Assembly: GCA_949126835.1 (NCBI GenBank)
Contig: OX421500.1
Span: forward strand, 20,311,167-20,375,166
Reading direction: 5' to 3'
DNA from: Anisus vortex
Lineage: Eukaryota; Mollusca; Gastropoda; Planorbidae
Length of the DNA: 64,000 nucleotides
The first letter of the stretch is position 1, and the number at the start of each line of letters is the position of its first letter. The translations under genes and the position numbers were made by a program. The notes below the pieces were generated by a model, which saw only the letters and a list, made by a program, of their open reading frames with translations, ran no database searches and was not told the DNA's origin. Below are positions 36,065-49,400 of this stretch, one piece after another.

Positions 36065-37095
36065 ATGTAGTAGTGTATGTAAATATTACTTAAAATACTT
36101 ATGTAGATCAATATTTTCATACAAAAAACCTACATATCAATGAATATGTAATAGTAACAGGTAGAATTAATGAAGTATAGACAAACGGAAATGAATATAA
36201 AAAACAAAAGTCTGTAGAAAAATGGCATCACATATGCACGATGATATATGTTTATGTGAATATTTTGGTTGTTAGGAATGTTGGTGATAACCTGGAAGAT
36301 GTATCTAGGTTACTGTGATAAATATTTAGATAGATAAATTATAGATACATACATACAGCGCTAGAGAGTGAGAGAAAGAGAAAGGATAACAAACAGATAA
36401 AGTAGATAATAGATAAATGGATCATAGAAAGATAATAGATACCTAACTTAATATTTTTATTTTATTATACTATTTGTTAACGTGACGTATAAGAGGCCTA
36501 TATACGCATGTATATTCACCCTACTTATTGTGGTGAAAGGGGGTGGTGTGGCCAGCGTGGACGAATTTTTGCGCTTCTCCTCAAGCGTGAGTATTCAAGG
36601 CGGTGGATTCTGTCCCTGTGGCCGGGCACTTTTTACCCGTCAAGCACAACAATTGGCTTATTCGTCTACAAAGTATGATAGCCGAACTTATTCTTTTGTG
36701 CACTATTGGATTTGGCGTCCGATATTTATATTTTATGGAAAGCAGCTTATTATCTACAGCACTTGAAACACACACACACGCATATAGGAAAATAATACAC
36801 AAACAATTCTTTTTCTAAAGTTAAGCAAAATGTCTCAAAGGCGCAGCTATATTTCCGTGTCTGGTATAATTCTTAATATAACTTATAGATGATTTCACTC
36901 TAGAATAGACTCTCTAACAATTATCTTACAGTTTATTATAGTATGTCGTTGGTGCGTCAGGAACCTTTCTAAATATAACCATAAGATGATATATACTAAC
37001 TTCTAGGGGCGATTACGAAATTTTCCTAAAACACTGTCCACTTGAATATAGAACACAACAATAGATGTATGTAATTAGCAAATATCCAACAGAAT
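36065..37095. other. Intron sequence, no gene seen
   Basis: AT-rich sequence with a short GATA-like stretch near 36320-36440. The 36530-36700 piece is GC-richer (GGCGGTGGATTCTGTCCCTG) and open in several frames; it may be an old repeat, but I do not recognise a protein in it. Confidence 0.35.
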
Positions 37096-37097
37096 AA

Positions 37098-37308
37098 AGT
37101 AAAGTACCCTTCGGATCATAGGGCTGGTGAAGCAGCATCCACAAGTTTCTGTGGCCACGGCATACTAGGGGATGTGTGGCCAGCACAGTGCCCAGCCGCT
37201 TTTAATTTATTCCAACTAATGTCAGGTACCCATCAGACCTCCACCAGGATTCGAACCCAAAACCTACGGATCGCCAGTCCAATGCGCTTCCGCTCGGCTA
37301 CTTGCCAC
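37098..37308 (-). repeat. tRNA-derived SINE, minus orientation, diverged
   Basis: Same family as 35798-36061, with TTTCTGTGGCCACGGCATAC, GTCAGGTACCCATCAGA and a minus-strand tRNA-like head ending near GGCTACTTGCCA. It lacks part of the region around the CCCGGG segment. The 25-bp minisatellite starts 190 nt to its right. Confidence 0.8.
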
Positions 37309-37497
37309 ATTCCAACAGAATACAATAGTAAAATTCAGAATAGCGGTCGAAATGTTTTCGTCGCAGTCCAAAAGTTGAATGTTAAAACTCCACGTGGGTC
37401 ACAAGACAGTAAAGAGGCAATATGTCAAAACGTATGTGTCATCGCGTTTAATAGAAAAATAGATTAACTCCCCAAATCCCCCAGTGGCCCAATAAGA

Positions 37498-40400
37498 GGT
37501 TTATGTAAGTGTGTGTATTTCTTATTTATGTAAGTGTGTGTATTTTTTTATTTATGTAAGTGTGTGTATTTCTTATTTATATAAGTGTGTGTATTTCTTA
37601 TTTATGTAAGTGTGTGTATTTCTTATTTATGTAAGTGTGTGTATTTTTTATTTATGTAAGTGTGTGTATTTCTTATTTATGTAAGTGTGTGTATTTCTTA
37701 TTTATGTAAGTGTGTGTATTTCTTATTTATGTAAGTGTGTGTATTTCTTATTTATGTAAGTGTGTGTATTTCTTATTTATGTAAGTGTGTGTATTTCTTA
37801 TTTATGTAAGTGTGTGTATTTCTTATTTATGTAAGTGTGTGTATTTCTTATTTATGTAAGTGTGTGTATTTCTTATTTATGTAAGTGTGTGTATTTCTTA
37901 TTTATGTAAGTGTGTGTATTTCTTATTTATGTAAGTGTGTGTATTTCTTATTTATGTAAGTGTGTGTATTTCTTATTTATGTAAGTGTGTGTATTTCTTA
38001 TTTATGTAAGTGTGTGTATTTCTTATTTATGTAAGTGTGTGTATTTATTATTTATGTAAGTGTGTGTATTTCTTATTTATGTAAGTGTGTGTATTTCTTA
38101 TTTATGTAAGTGTGTGTATTTCTTATTTATGTAAGTGTGTGTATTTCTTATTTTATGTAAGTGTGTGTATTTCTTATTTTATGTAAGTGTGTGTATTTCT
38201 TATTTATGTAAGTGTGTGTATTTCTTATTTATGTAAGTGTGTGTATTTCTTATTTATGTAAGTGTGTGTATTTCTTATTTATGTAAGTGTGTGTATTTCT
38301 TATTTATGTAAGTGTGTGTATTTCTTATTTATGTAAGTGTGTGTATTTCTTATTTATGTAAGTGTGTGTATTTCTTATTTATGTAAGTGTGTGTATTTCT
38401 TATTTATGTAAGTGTGTGTATTTCTTATTTATGTAAGTGTGTGTATTTCTTATTTATGTAAGTGTGTGTATTTCTTATTTATGTAAGTGTGTGTATTTCT
38501 TTTTTATGTAAGTGTGTGTATTTCTTACTTATGTAAGTGTGTGTATTTCTTACTTATGTAAGTGTGTGTATTTCTTATTTATGTAAGTATGTGTATTTCT
38601 TATTTATGTAAGTGTGTGTATTTCTTATTTATGTAAGTGTGTGTATTTCTTATTTATGTAAGTGTGTGTATTTCTTATTTATGTAAGTGTGTGTATTTCT
38701 TATTTATGTAAGTGTGTGTATTTCTTATTTATGTAAGTGTGTGTATTTCTTATTTATGTAAGTGTGTGTATTTCTTTTTTATGTAAGTGTGTGTATTTCT
38801 TATTTATGTAAGTGTGAGTATTTCTTATTTATGTAAGTGTGTGTATTTCTTATTTATGTAAGTGTGTGTATTTCTTATTTATGTAAGTGTGTGTATTTCT
38901 TATTTATGTAAGTGTGTGTATTTCTTATTTATGTAAGTGTGTGTATTTCTTATTTATGTAAGTGTGTGTATTTCTTATTTATGTAAGTGTGTGTATTTCT
39001 TATTTATGTAAGTGTGTGTATTTCTTATTTATGTAAGTGTGTGTATTTCTTATTTATGTAAGTGTGTGTATTTCTTATTTATGTAAGTGTGTGTATTTCT
39101 TATTTATGTAAGTGTGTGTATTTCTTTTTTATGTAAGTGTGTGTATTTCTTATTTATGTAAGTGTGTGTATTTCTTATTTGTGTAAGTGTGTGCATTTCT
39201 TATTTATGTAAGTGTGTGCATTTCTTATTTATGTAAGTGTGTGTATTTCTTATTTATGTAAGTGTGTGTATTTCTTATTTATGTAAGTGTGTGTATTTCT
39301 TATTTATGTAAGTGTGTGTATTTCTTATTTATGTAAGTGTGTGTATTTCTTATTTATGTAAGTGTGTGTATTTCTTTTTTATGTAAGTGTGTGTATTTCT
39401 TATTTATGTAAGTGTGTGTATTTCTTATTTATGTAAGTGTGTGTATTTCTTATTTATGTAAGTGTGTGTATTTCTTATTTATGTAAGTGTGTGTATTTCT
39501 TATTTATGTAAGTGTGTGTATTTCTTATTTATGTAAGTGTGTGTATTTCTTATTTATGTAAGTGTGAGTATTTTTATTTTTATGTAAGTGTGTGTATTTC
39601 TTTTTTATGTAAGTGTGTGTATTTCTTTTTTATGTAAGTGTGTGTATTTCTTTTTTATGTAAGTGTGTGTACTTCTTATTTATGTAAGTGTGTGTATTTC
39701 TTATTTATGTTAGTGTGTGTATTTCTGTTTTATGTAAGTGTGTGTATTTCTTATTTATGTAAGTGTGTGTATTTCTTATTTATGTAAGTGTGTGTATTTT
39801 TTATTTATGTAAGTGTGTGTATTTCTTTTTTATGTAAGTGTGTGTATTTCTTATTTATGTAAGTGTGTGTATTTTTTATTTATGTACGTGTGTGTATTTC
39901 TTATTTATGTAAGTGTGTGTACTTCTTATTTATGTAAGTGTGTGTATTTCTTATTTATGTTAGTGTGTGTATTTCTTATTTATGTAAGTGTGTGTATTTC
40001 TTATTTATGTAAGTGTGTGTATTTCTTATTTATGTAAGTGTGTGTATTTTTTATTTATGTAAGTGTGTGTATTTCTTTTTTATGTAAGTGTGTGTATTTC
40101 TTATTTATGTAAGTGTGTGTATTTTTTATTTATGTACGTGTGTGTATTTCTTATTTATGTAAGTGTGTGTATTTCTTATTTATGTAAGTGTGTGTATTTC
40201 TTATTTATGTAAGTGTGTGTATTTCTTATTTATGTATGTGTGTGTATTTCTTATTTATGTAAGTGTGTGTATTTCTTATTTATGTAAGTGTGTGTATTTC
40301 TTATTTATGTAAGTGTGTGTATTTCTTATTTATGTAAGTGTGTGTATTTCTTATTTATGTAAGTGTGTGTATTTCTTATTTATGTAAGTGTGTGTATTTC

Positions 40401-43400
40401 TTATTTATGTAAGTGTGTGTATTTCTTATTTATGTAAGTGTGTGTATTTCTTATTTATGTAAGTGTGTGTATTTCTTATTTATGTAAGTGTGTGTATTTC
40501 TTATTTATGTAAGTGTGTGTATTTCTTATTTATGTAAGTGTGTGTATTTCTCATTTATGTAAGTGTGTGTATTTCTCATTTATGTAAGTGTGTGTATTTT
40601 TCATTTATGTAAGTGTGTGTATTTCTTTTTTATGTAAGTGTGTGTATTTCTTATTTATGTAAGTGTGTGTATTTCTTATTTATGTAAGTGTGTGTATTTC
40701 TTATTTATGTAAGTGTGTGTATTTCTTATTTATGTAAGTGTGTGTATTTCTTATTTATGTAAGTGTGTGTATTTCTTATTTATGTAAGTGTGTGTATTTC
40801 TTATTTATGTAAGTGTGTGTATTTCTTATTTATGTAAGTGTGTGTATTTCTTATTTATGTAAGTGTGTGTATTTCTTATTTATGTAAGTGTGTGTATTTC
40901 TTATTTATGTAAGTGTGTGTATTTCTTATTTATGTAAGTGTGTGTATTTCTTATTTATGTAAGTGTGTGTATTTCTTATTTACGTAAGTGTGTGTATTTC
41001 TTATTTATGTAAGTGTGTGTATTTCTTATTTATGTAAGTGTGTGTATTTCTTATTTATGTAAGTGTGTGTATTTTTTTATTTATGTAAGTGTGTGTATTT
41101 CTTATTTATGTAAGTGTGTGTATTTCTTATTTATGTAAGTGTGTGTATTTCTTATTTATGTAAGTGTGTGTATTTCTTATTTATGTAATTGTGTGTATTT
41201 CTTATTTATGTAAGTGTGTGTATTTCTTATTTATGTAAGTGTGTGTATTTCTTATTTATGTAAGTGTGTGTATTTCTTATTTATGTAAGTGTGTGTATTT
41301 CTTATTTATGTAAGTGTGTGTATTTCTTATTTATGTAAGTGTGTGTATTTCTTATTTATGTAAGTGTGTGTATTTCTTATTTATGTAAGTGTGTGTATTT
41401 CTTATTTATGTAAGTGTGTGTATTTCTTATTTATGTAAGCGTGTGTATTTCTTATTTATGTAAGTGTGTGTATTTCTTATTTATGTAACTGTGTGTATTT
41501 CTTATTTATGTAAGTGTGTGTATTTCTTATTTATGTAAGTGTGTGTATTTCTTATTTATGTAATTGTGTGTATTTCTTATTTATGTAAGTGTGTGTATTT
41601 CTTAATTATGTAAGTGTGTGTATTTCTTATTTATGTAAGTGTGTGTATTTCTTTTTTATGTAAGTGTGTGTATTTCTTTTTTATGTAAGTGTGTGAATTT
41701 CTTTTTTATGTAAGTGTGTGTATTTCTTTTTTATGTAAGTGTGTGTATTTCTTATTTATGTAAGTGTGTGTATTTCTTATTTATGTAAGTGTGAGTATTT
41801 CTTATTTATGTAAGTGTGTGTATTTCTTATTTATGTAAGTGTGTGTATGTCTTATTTATGTAAGTGTGTGTATGTCTTATTTATGTAAGTGTGTGTATGT
41901 CTTATTTATGTAAGTGTGTGTATTTCTTATTTATGTAAGTGTGTGTATTTCTTATTTATGTAAGTGTGTGTATTTCTTATTTATGTAAGTGTGTGTATTT
42001 CTTATTTATGTAAGTGTGTGTATTTCTTATTTATGTAAGTGTGTGTATTTCTTATTTATGTAAGTGTGTGTATTTCTTATTTATGTAAGTGTGTGTATTT
42101 CTTATTTATGTAAGTGTGTGTATTTCTTATTTATGTAAGTGTGTGTATTTCTTATTTATGTAAGTGTGTGTATTTCTTATTTATGTAAGTGTGTGTATTT
42201 CTTATTTATGTAAGTGTGTGTATTTCTTATTTATGTAAGTGTGTGTATTTCTTATTTATGTAAGTGTGTGTATTTCTTATTTATTTAAGTGTGTGTATTT
42301 CTTATTTATGTAAGTGTGTGTATTTCTTATTTATGTAAGTGTGTGTATTTCTTATTTATGTAAGTGTGTGTATTTCTTATTTATGTAAGTGTGTGTATTT
42401 CTTATTTATTTAAGTGTGTGTATTTCTTATTTATGTAAGTGTGTGTATTTCTTATTTATGTAAGTGTGTGTATTTCTTATTTATGTAAGTGTGTGTATTT
42501 CTTATTTATGTAAGTGTGTGTATTTCTTATTTATTTAAGTGTGTGTATTTCTTATTTATGTAAGTGTGTGTATTTCTTATTTATGTAAGTGTGTGTATTT
42601 CTTATTTATGTAAGTGTGAGTATTTCTTATTTATGTAAGTGTGTGTATTTCTTATTTATTTAAGTGTGTGTATTTCTTATTTATGTAAGTGTGTGTATTT
42701 CTTATTTATGTAATTGTGTGTATTTCTTATTTATGTAAGTGTGTGTATTTCTTAATTATGTAAGTGTGTGTATTTCTTAATTATGTAAGTGTGTGTATTT
42801 CTTATTTATGTAAGTGTGTGTATTTCTTATTTATGTAAGTGTGTGTATTTCTTATTTATGTAAGTGTGTGTATTTCTTTTTTATGTAAGTGTGTGTATTT
42901 CTTATTTATGTAAGTGTGAGTATTTCTTATTTATTAAGTGTGTGTATTTCTTATTTATGTAAGTGTGTGTATTTCTTATTTATGTAAGTGTGTGTATTTC
43001 TTATTTATGTAAGTGTGTGTATTTCTTATTTATGTAAGTGTGTGTATTTTTTATTTATGTAAGTGTGTGTATTTCTTATTTATGTAAGTGTGTGTATTTC
43101 TTATTTATGTAAGTGTGTGTATTTCTTATTTATGTAAGTGTGTGTATTTCTTATTTATGTAAGTGTGTGTATTTCTTATTTATGTAAGTGTGTGTATTTC
43201 TTATTTATGTAAGTGTGTGTATTTCTTATTTATGTAAGTGTGTGTATTTCTTATTTATGTAAGTGTGTGTATTTCTTATTTATGTAAGTGTGTGTATTTC
43301 TTATTTATGTAAGTGTGTGTATTTCTTATTTATGTAAGTGTGTGTATTTCTTATTTATGTAAGTGTGTGTATTTCTTATTTATGTAAGTGTGTGTATTTC

Positions 43401-46400
43401 TTTTTTATGTAAGTGTGTGTATTTCTTATTTATGTAAGTGTGTGTATTTCTTATTTATGTAAGTGTGTGTATTTCTTTTTTATGTAAGTGTGTGTATTTC
43501 TTATTTATGTAAGTGTGTGTATTTCTTATTTATGTAAGTGTGTGTATTTCTTATTTATGTAAGTGTGTGTATTTCTTATTTATGTAAGTGTGTGTATCTC
43601 TTATTTATGTAAGTGTGTTTATTTCTTATTTATGTAAGTGTGTGTATTTCTTATTTATGTAAGTGTGTGTATTTCTTATTTATGTAAGTGTGTGTATTTC
43701 TTATTTATGTAAGTGTGTGTATTTCTTATTTAAGTAAGTGTGTGTATTTCTTATTCATGTAAGTGTGTGTATTTCTTATTTATGTAAGTGTGTGTATTTC
43801 TTATTTAAGTAAGTGTGTGTATTTCTTATTTATGTAAGTGTGTGTATTTCTTATTTATGTAAGTGTGTGTATTTCTTTTTTATGTAAGTGTGTATTTCTT
43901 ATTTATGTAAGTGTGTGTATTTCTTATTTATGTAAGTGTGTGTATTTCTTATTTATGTAAGTGTGTGTATTTCTTATTTATGTAAGTGTGTGTATTTCTT
44001 ATTTATGTAAGTGTGTGTATTTCTTATTTATGTAAGTGTGTGTATTTCTTATTTATGTAAGTGTGTGTATTTCTTATTTATGTAAGTGTGTGTATTTCTT
44101 ATTTTTGTAAGTGTGTGTATTTCTTATTTATGTAAGTGTGTGTATTTCTTATTTATGTAAGTGTGTGTATTTCTTATTTATGTAAGTGTGTGTATTTCTT
44201 ATTTATGTAAGTGTGTGTATTTCTTATTTATGTAAGTGTGTGTATTTCTTATTTAAGTAAGTGTGTGTATTTCTTATTCATGTAAGTGTGTGTATTTCTT
44301 ATTTATGTAAGTGTGTGTATTTCTTATTTAAGTAAGTGTGTGTATTTCTTATTTATGTAAGTGTGTGTATTTCTTATTTATGTAAGTGTGTGTATTTCTT
44401 TTTTATGTAAGTGTGTATTTCTTATTTATGTAAGTGTGTGTATTTCTTATTTATGTAAGTGTGTGCATTTCTTATTTATGTAAGTGTGTGTATTTCTTAT
44501 TTATGTAAGTGTGTGTATTTCTTATTTATGTAAGTGTGTGTATTTCTTATTTATGTAAGTGTGTGTATTTCTTATTTATGTAAGTGTGTGTATTTCTTAT
44601 TTATGTAAGTGTGTGTATTTCTTATTTATGTAAGTGTGTGTATTTCTTATTTATGTAAGTGTGTGTATTTATTATTTTTGTAAGTGTGTGTATTTCTTAT
44701 TTTTGTAAGTGTGTGTATTTCTTATTTATGTAAGTGTGTGTATTTCTTATTTATGTAAGTGTGTGTATTTCTTATTTATGTAAGTGTGTGTATTTCTTAT
44801 TTATGTAAGTGTGTGTATTTCTTATTTATGTAAGTGTGTGTATTTTTTATTTATGTAAGTGTGTGTATTTCTTATTTATGTAAGTGTGTGTATTTCTTAT
44901 TTATGTAAGTGTGTGTATTTCTTATTTATGTAAGTGTGTGTATTTCTTATTAATGTAAGTGTGTGTATTTCTTATTAATGTAAGTGTGTGTATTTCTTAT
45001 TTATGTAAGTGTGTGTATTTCTTTTTTATGTAAGTGTGTGTATTTCTTTTTTATGTAAGTGTGTGTATTTCTTATTTATGTAAGTGTGTGTATTTCTTAT
45101 TTATGTAAGTGTGTGTATTTCTTATTTATGTAAGTGTGTGTATTTCTTATATATGTAAGTGTGTGTATTTCTTATTTATGTAAGTGTGTGTATTTCTTTT
45201 TTATGTAAGTGTGTGTATTTCTTTTTTATGTAAGTGTGTGTATTTCTTATTTATGTAAGTGTGTGTATTTCTTATTTATGTAAGTGTGTGTATTTCTTAT
45301 TTATGTAAGTGTGTGTATTTCTTATTTATGTAAGTGTGTGTATTTCTTATTTATGTAAGTGTGTGTATTTCTTATTTATGTAAGTGTGTGTATTTCTTAT
45401 TTATGTAAGTGTGTGTATTTCTTATTTATGTAAGTGTGTGTATTTCTTATTTATGTAAGTGTGTGTATTTCTCATTTATGTAAGTGTGTGTATTTCTCAT
45501 TTATGTAAGTGTGTGTATTTCTTATTTATGTAAGTGTGTGTATTTCTTATTTATGTAAGTGTGTGTATTTCTTATTTATGTAAGTGTGTGTATTTCTTAT
45601 TTATGTAAGTGTGTGTATTTTTTTTTTATGTAAATGTGTGTATTTCTTATTTATGTAAGTGTGTTTATTTCAAATTTATGTAAGTGTGTATTTCTTATTT
45701 ATGTAATGTGTGTATTTCTTATTTATGTAAGTGTGTGTTTTTCTTATTTATGTAAGTGTGTGTATTTCTTATTTATGTAAGTGTGTGTATTTCTTATTTA
45801 TGTAAGTGTGTGTATTTCTTATCTATGTAAGTGTGTGTATTTCTTATTTATGTAAGTGTGTGTATTTCTTATTTATGTAAGTGTGTGTATTTCTTATATA
45901 TGTAAGTGTGTGTATTTCTTATTTATGTAAGTGTGTGTATTTCTTATTTATGTAAGTGTGTGTATTTCTTATTTATGTAAGTGTGTGCATTTCTTATTTA
46001 TGTAAGTGTGTGTATTTCTTTTTTATGTAAGTGTGTGTATTTCTTATTTATGTAAGTGTGTGTATTTCTTATTTATGTAAGTGTGTGTATTTCTTATTTA
46101 TGTAAGTGTGTGTATTTCTTATTTATGTAAGTGTGTGTATTTCTTATTTACGTAAGTGTGTGTATTTCTTATTTATGTAAGTGTGTGTATTTCTTATTTA
46201 TGTAAGTGTGTGTATTTCTTATTTATGTAAGTGTGTGTATTTCTTATTTATGTAAGTGTGTGTATTTCTTATTTATGTAAGTGTGTGTATTTCTTATTTA
46301 TGTAAGTGTGTGTATTTCTTATTTATGTAAGTGTGTGTATTTCTTATTTATGTAAGTGTGTGTATTTCTTATTTATGTAAGTGTGTGTATTTCTTATTTA

Positions 46401-49400
46401 TGTAAGTGTGTGTATTTCTTATTTATGTAAGTGTGTGTATTTCTTTTTTATGTAAGTGTGTGTATTTCTTTTTTATGTAAGTGTGTGTATTTCTTATTTA
46501 TGTAAGTGTGTGTATTTCTTATTTATGTAAGTGTGTGTATTTCTTATTTATGTAAGTGTGTGTATTTCTTATTTTTGTAAGTGTGTGTATTTCTTATTTA
46601 TGTAAGTGTGTGTATTTCTTATTTATGTAAGTGTGTGTATTTCTTATTTATGTAAGTGTGTGTATTTCTTATTTATGTAAGTGTGTGTATTTCTTATTTA
46701 TGTAAGTGTGTGTATTTCTTTTTTATGTAAGTGTGTATCTCTTATTTATGTAAGTGTGTTTATTTCTTATTTATGTAAGTGTGTGTATTTCTTATTTATG
46801 TAAGTGTGTGTATTTCTTATTTATGTAAGTGTGTGTATTTCTTATTTATGTAAGTGTGTGTATTTCTTATTTAAGTAAGTGTGTGTATTTCTTATTCATG
46901 TAAGTGTGTGTATTTCTTATTTATGTAAGTGTGTGTATTTCTTATTTAAGTAAGTGTGTGTATTTCTTATTTATGTAAGTGTGTGTATTTCTTATTTATG
47001 TAAGTGTGTGTATTTCTTATTTATGTAAGTGTGTGTATTTCTTTTTTATGTAAGTGTGTGTATTTCTTATTTATGTAAGTGTGTGTATTTCTTATTTATG
47101 TAAGTGTGTGTATTTCTTATTTATGTAAGTGTGTGTATTTCTTATTTATGTAAGTGTGTGTATTTCTTATTTATGTAAGTGTGTGTATTTCTTATTTATG
47201 TAAGTGTGTGTATTTCTTATTTATGTAAGTGTGTGTATTTCTTATTTATGTAAGTGTGTGTATTTCTTATTTTTGTAAGTGTGTGTATTTCTTATTTATG
47301 TAAGTGTGTGTATTTCTTATTTATGTAAGTGTGTGTATTTCTTATTTATGTAAGTGTGTGTATTTCTTATTTATGTAAGTGTGTGTATTTCTTATTTAAG
47401 TAAGTGTGTGTATTTCTTATTCATGTAAGTGTGTGTATTTCTTATTTATGTAAGTGTGTGTATTTCTTATTTAAGTAAGTGTGTGTATTTCTTATTTATG
47501 TAAGTGTGTGTATTTCTTATTTATGTAAGTGTGTGTATTTCTTTTTTATGTAAGTGTGTATTTCTTATTTATGTAAGTGTGTGTATTTCTTATTTATGTA
47601 AGTGTGTGCATTTCTTATTTATGTAAGTGTGTGTATTTCTTATTTATGTAAGTGTGTGTATTTCTTATTTATGTAAGTGTGTGTATTTCTTATTTATGTA
47701 AGTGTGTGTATTTCTTATTTATGTAAGTGTGTGTATTTCTTATTTATGTAAGTGTGTGTATTTCTTATTTATGTAAGTGTGTGTATTTCTTATTTATGTA
47801 AGTGTGTGTATTTCTTATTTTTGTAAGTGTGTGTATTTCTTATTTTTGTAAGTGTGTGTATTTCTTATTTATGTAAGTGTGTGTATTTCTTATTTATGTA
47901 AGTGTGTGTATTTCTTATTTATGTAAGTGTGTGTATTTCTTATTTATGTAAGTGTTTGTATTTCTTATTTATGTAAGTGTGTGTATTTTTTATTTATGTA
48001 AGTGTGTGTATTTCTTATTTATGTAAGTGTGTGTATTTCTTATTTATGTAAGTGTGTGTATTTCTTATTTATGTAAGTGTGTGTATTTCTTATTAATGTA
48101 AGTGTGTGTATTTCTTATTAATGTAAGTGTGTGTATTTCTTATTTATGTAAGTGTGTGTATTTCTTTTTTATGTAAGTGTGTGTATTTCTTTTTTATGTA
48201 AGTGTGTGTATTTCTTATTTATGTAAGTGTGTGTATTTCTTATTTATGTAAGTGTGTGTATTTCTTATTTATGTAAGTGTGTGTATTTCTTATTTATGTA
48301 AGTGTGTGTATTTCTTATTTATGTAAGTGTGTGTATTTCTTTTTTATGTAAGTGTGTGTATTTCTTTTTTATGTAAGTGTGTGTATTTCTTATTTATGTA
48401 AGTGTGTGTATTTCTTATTTATGTAAGTGTGTGTCTTTCTTATTTATGTAAGTGTGTGTATTTCTTATTTATGTAAGTGTGTGTATTTCTTATTTATGTA
48501 AGTGTGTGTATTTCTTATTTATGTAAGTGTGTGTATTTCTTATTTATGTAAGTGTGTGTATTTCTTATTTATGTAAGTGTGTGTATTTCTCATTTATGTA
48601 AGTGTGTGTATTTCTCATTTATGTAAGTGTGTGTATTTCTTATTTATGTAAGTGTGTGTATTTCTTATTTATGTAAGTGTGTGTATTTCTTATTTATGTA
48701 AGTGTGTGTATTTCTTATTTATGTAAGTGTGTGTATTTTTTTTTTATGTAAATGTGTGTATTTCTTATTTATGTAAGTGTGTTTATTTCAAATTTATGTA
48801 AGTGTGTATTTCTTATTTATGTAATGTGTGTATTTCTTATTTATGTAAGTGTGTGTTTTTCTTATTTATGTAAGTGTGTGTATTTCTTATTTATGTAAGT
48901 GTGTGTATTTCTTATTTATGTAAGTGTGTGTATTTCTTATTTATGTAAGTGTGTGTATTTCTTATTTATGTAAGTGTGTGTATTTCTTATTTATGTAAGT
49001 GTGTGTATTTCTTATATATGTAAGTGTGTGTATTTCTTATTTATGTAAGTGTGTGTATTTCTTATTTATGTAAGTGTGTGTATTTCTTATTTATGTAAGT
49101 GTGTGCATTTCTTATTTATGTAAGTGTGTGTATTTCTTTTTTATGTAAGTGTGTGTATTTCTTATTTATGTAAGTGTGTGTATTTCTTATTTATGTAAGT
49201 GTGTGTATTTCTTATTTATGTAAGTGTGTGTATTTCTTATTTATGTAAGTGTGTGTATTTCTTATTTACGTAAGTGTGTGTATTTCTTATTTATGTAAGT
49301 GTGTGTATTTCTTATTTATGTAAGTGTGTGTATTTCTTATTTATGTAAGTGTGTGTATTTCTTATTTATGTAAGTGTGTGTATTTCTTATTTATGTAAGT

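Noticed and set aside
36482..36818. Overlapping frames on both strands
   Set aside because: GC-richer sequence keeps frames open, but no motif or splice site was found. Left as unassigned intron.
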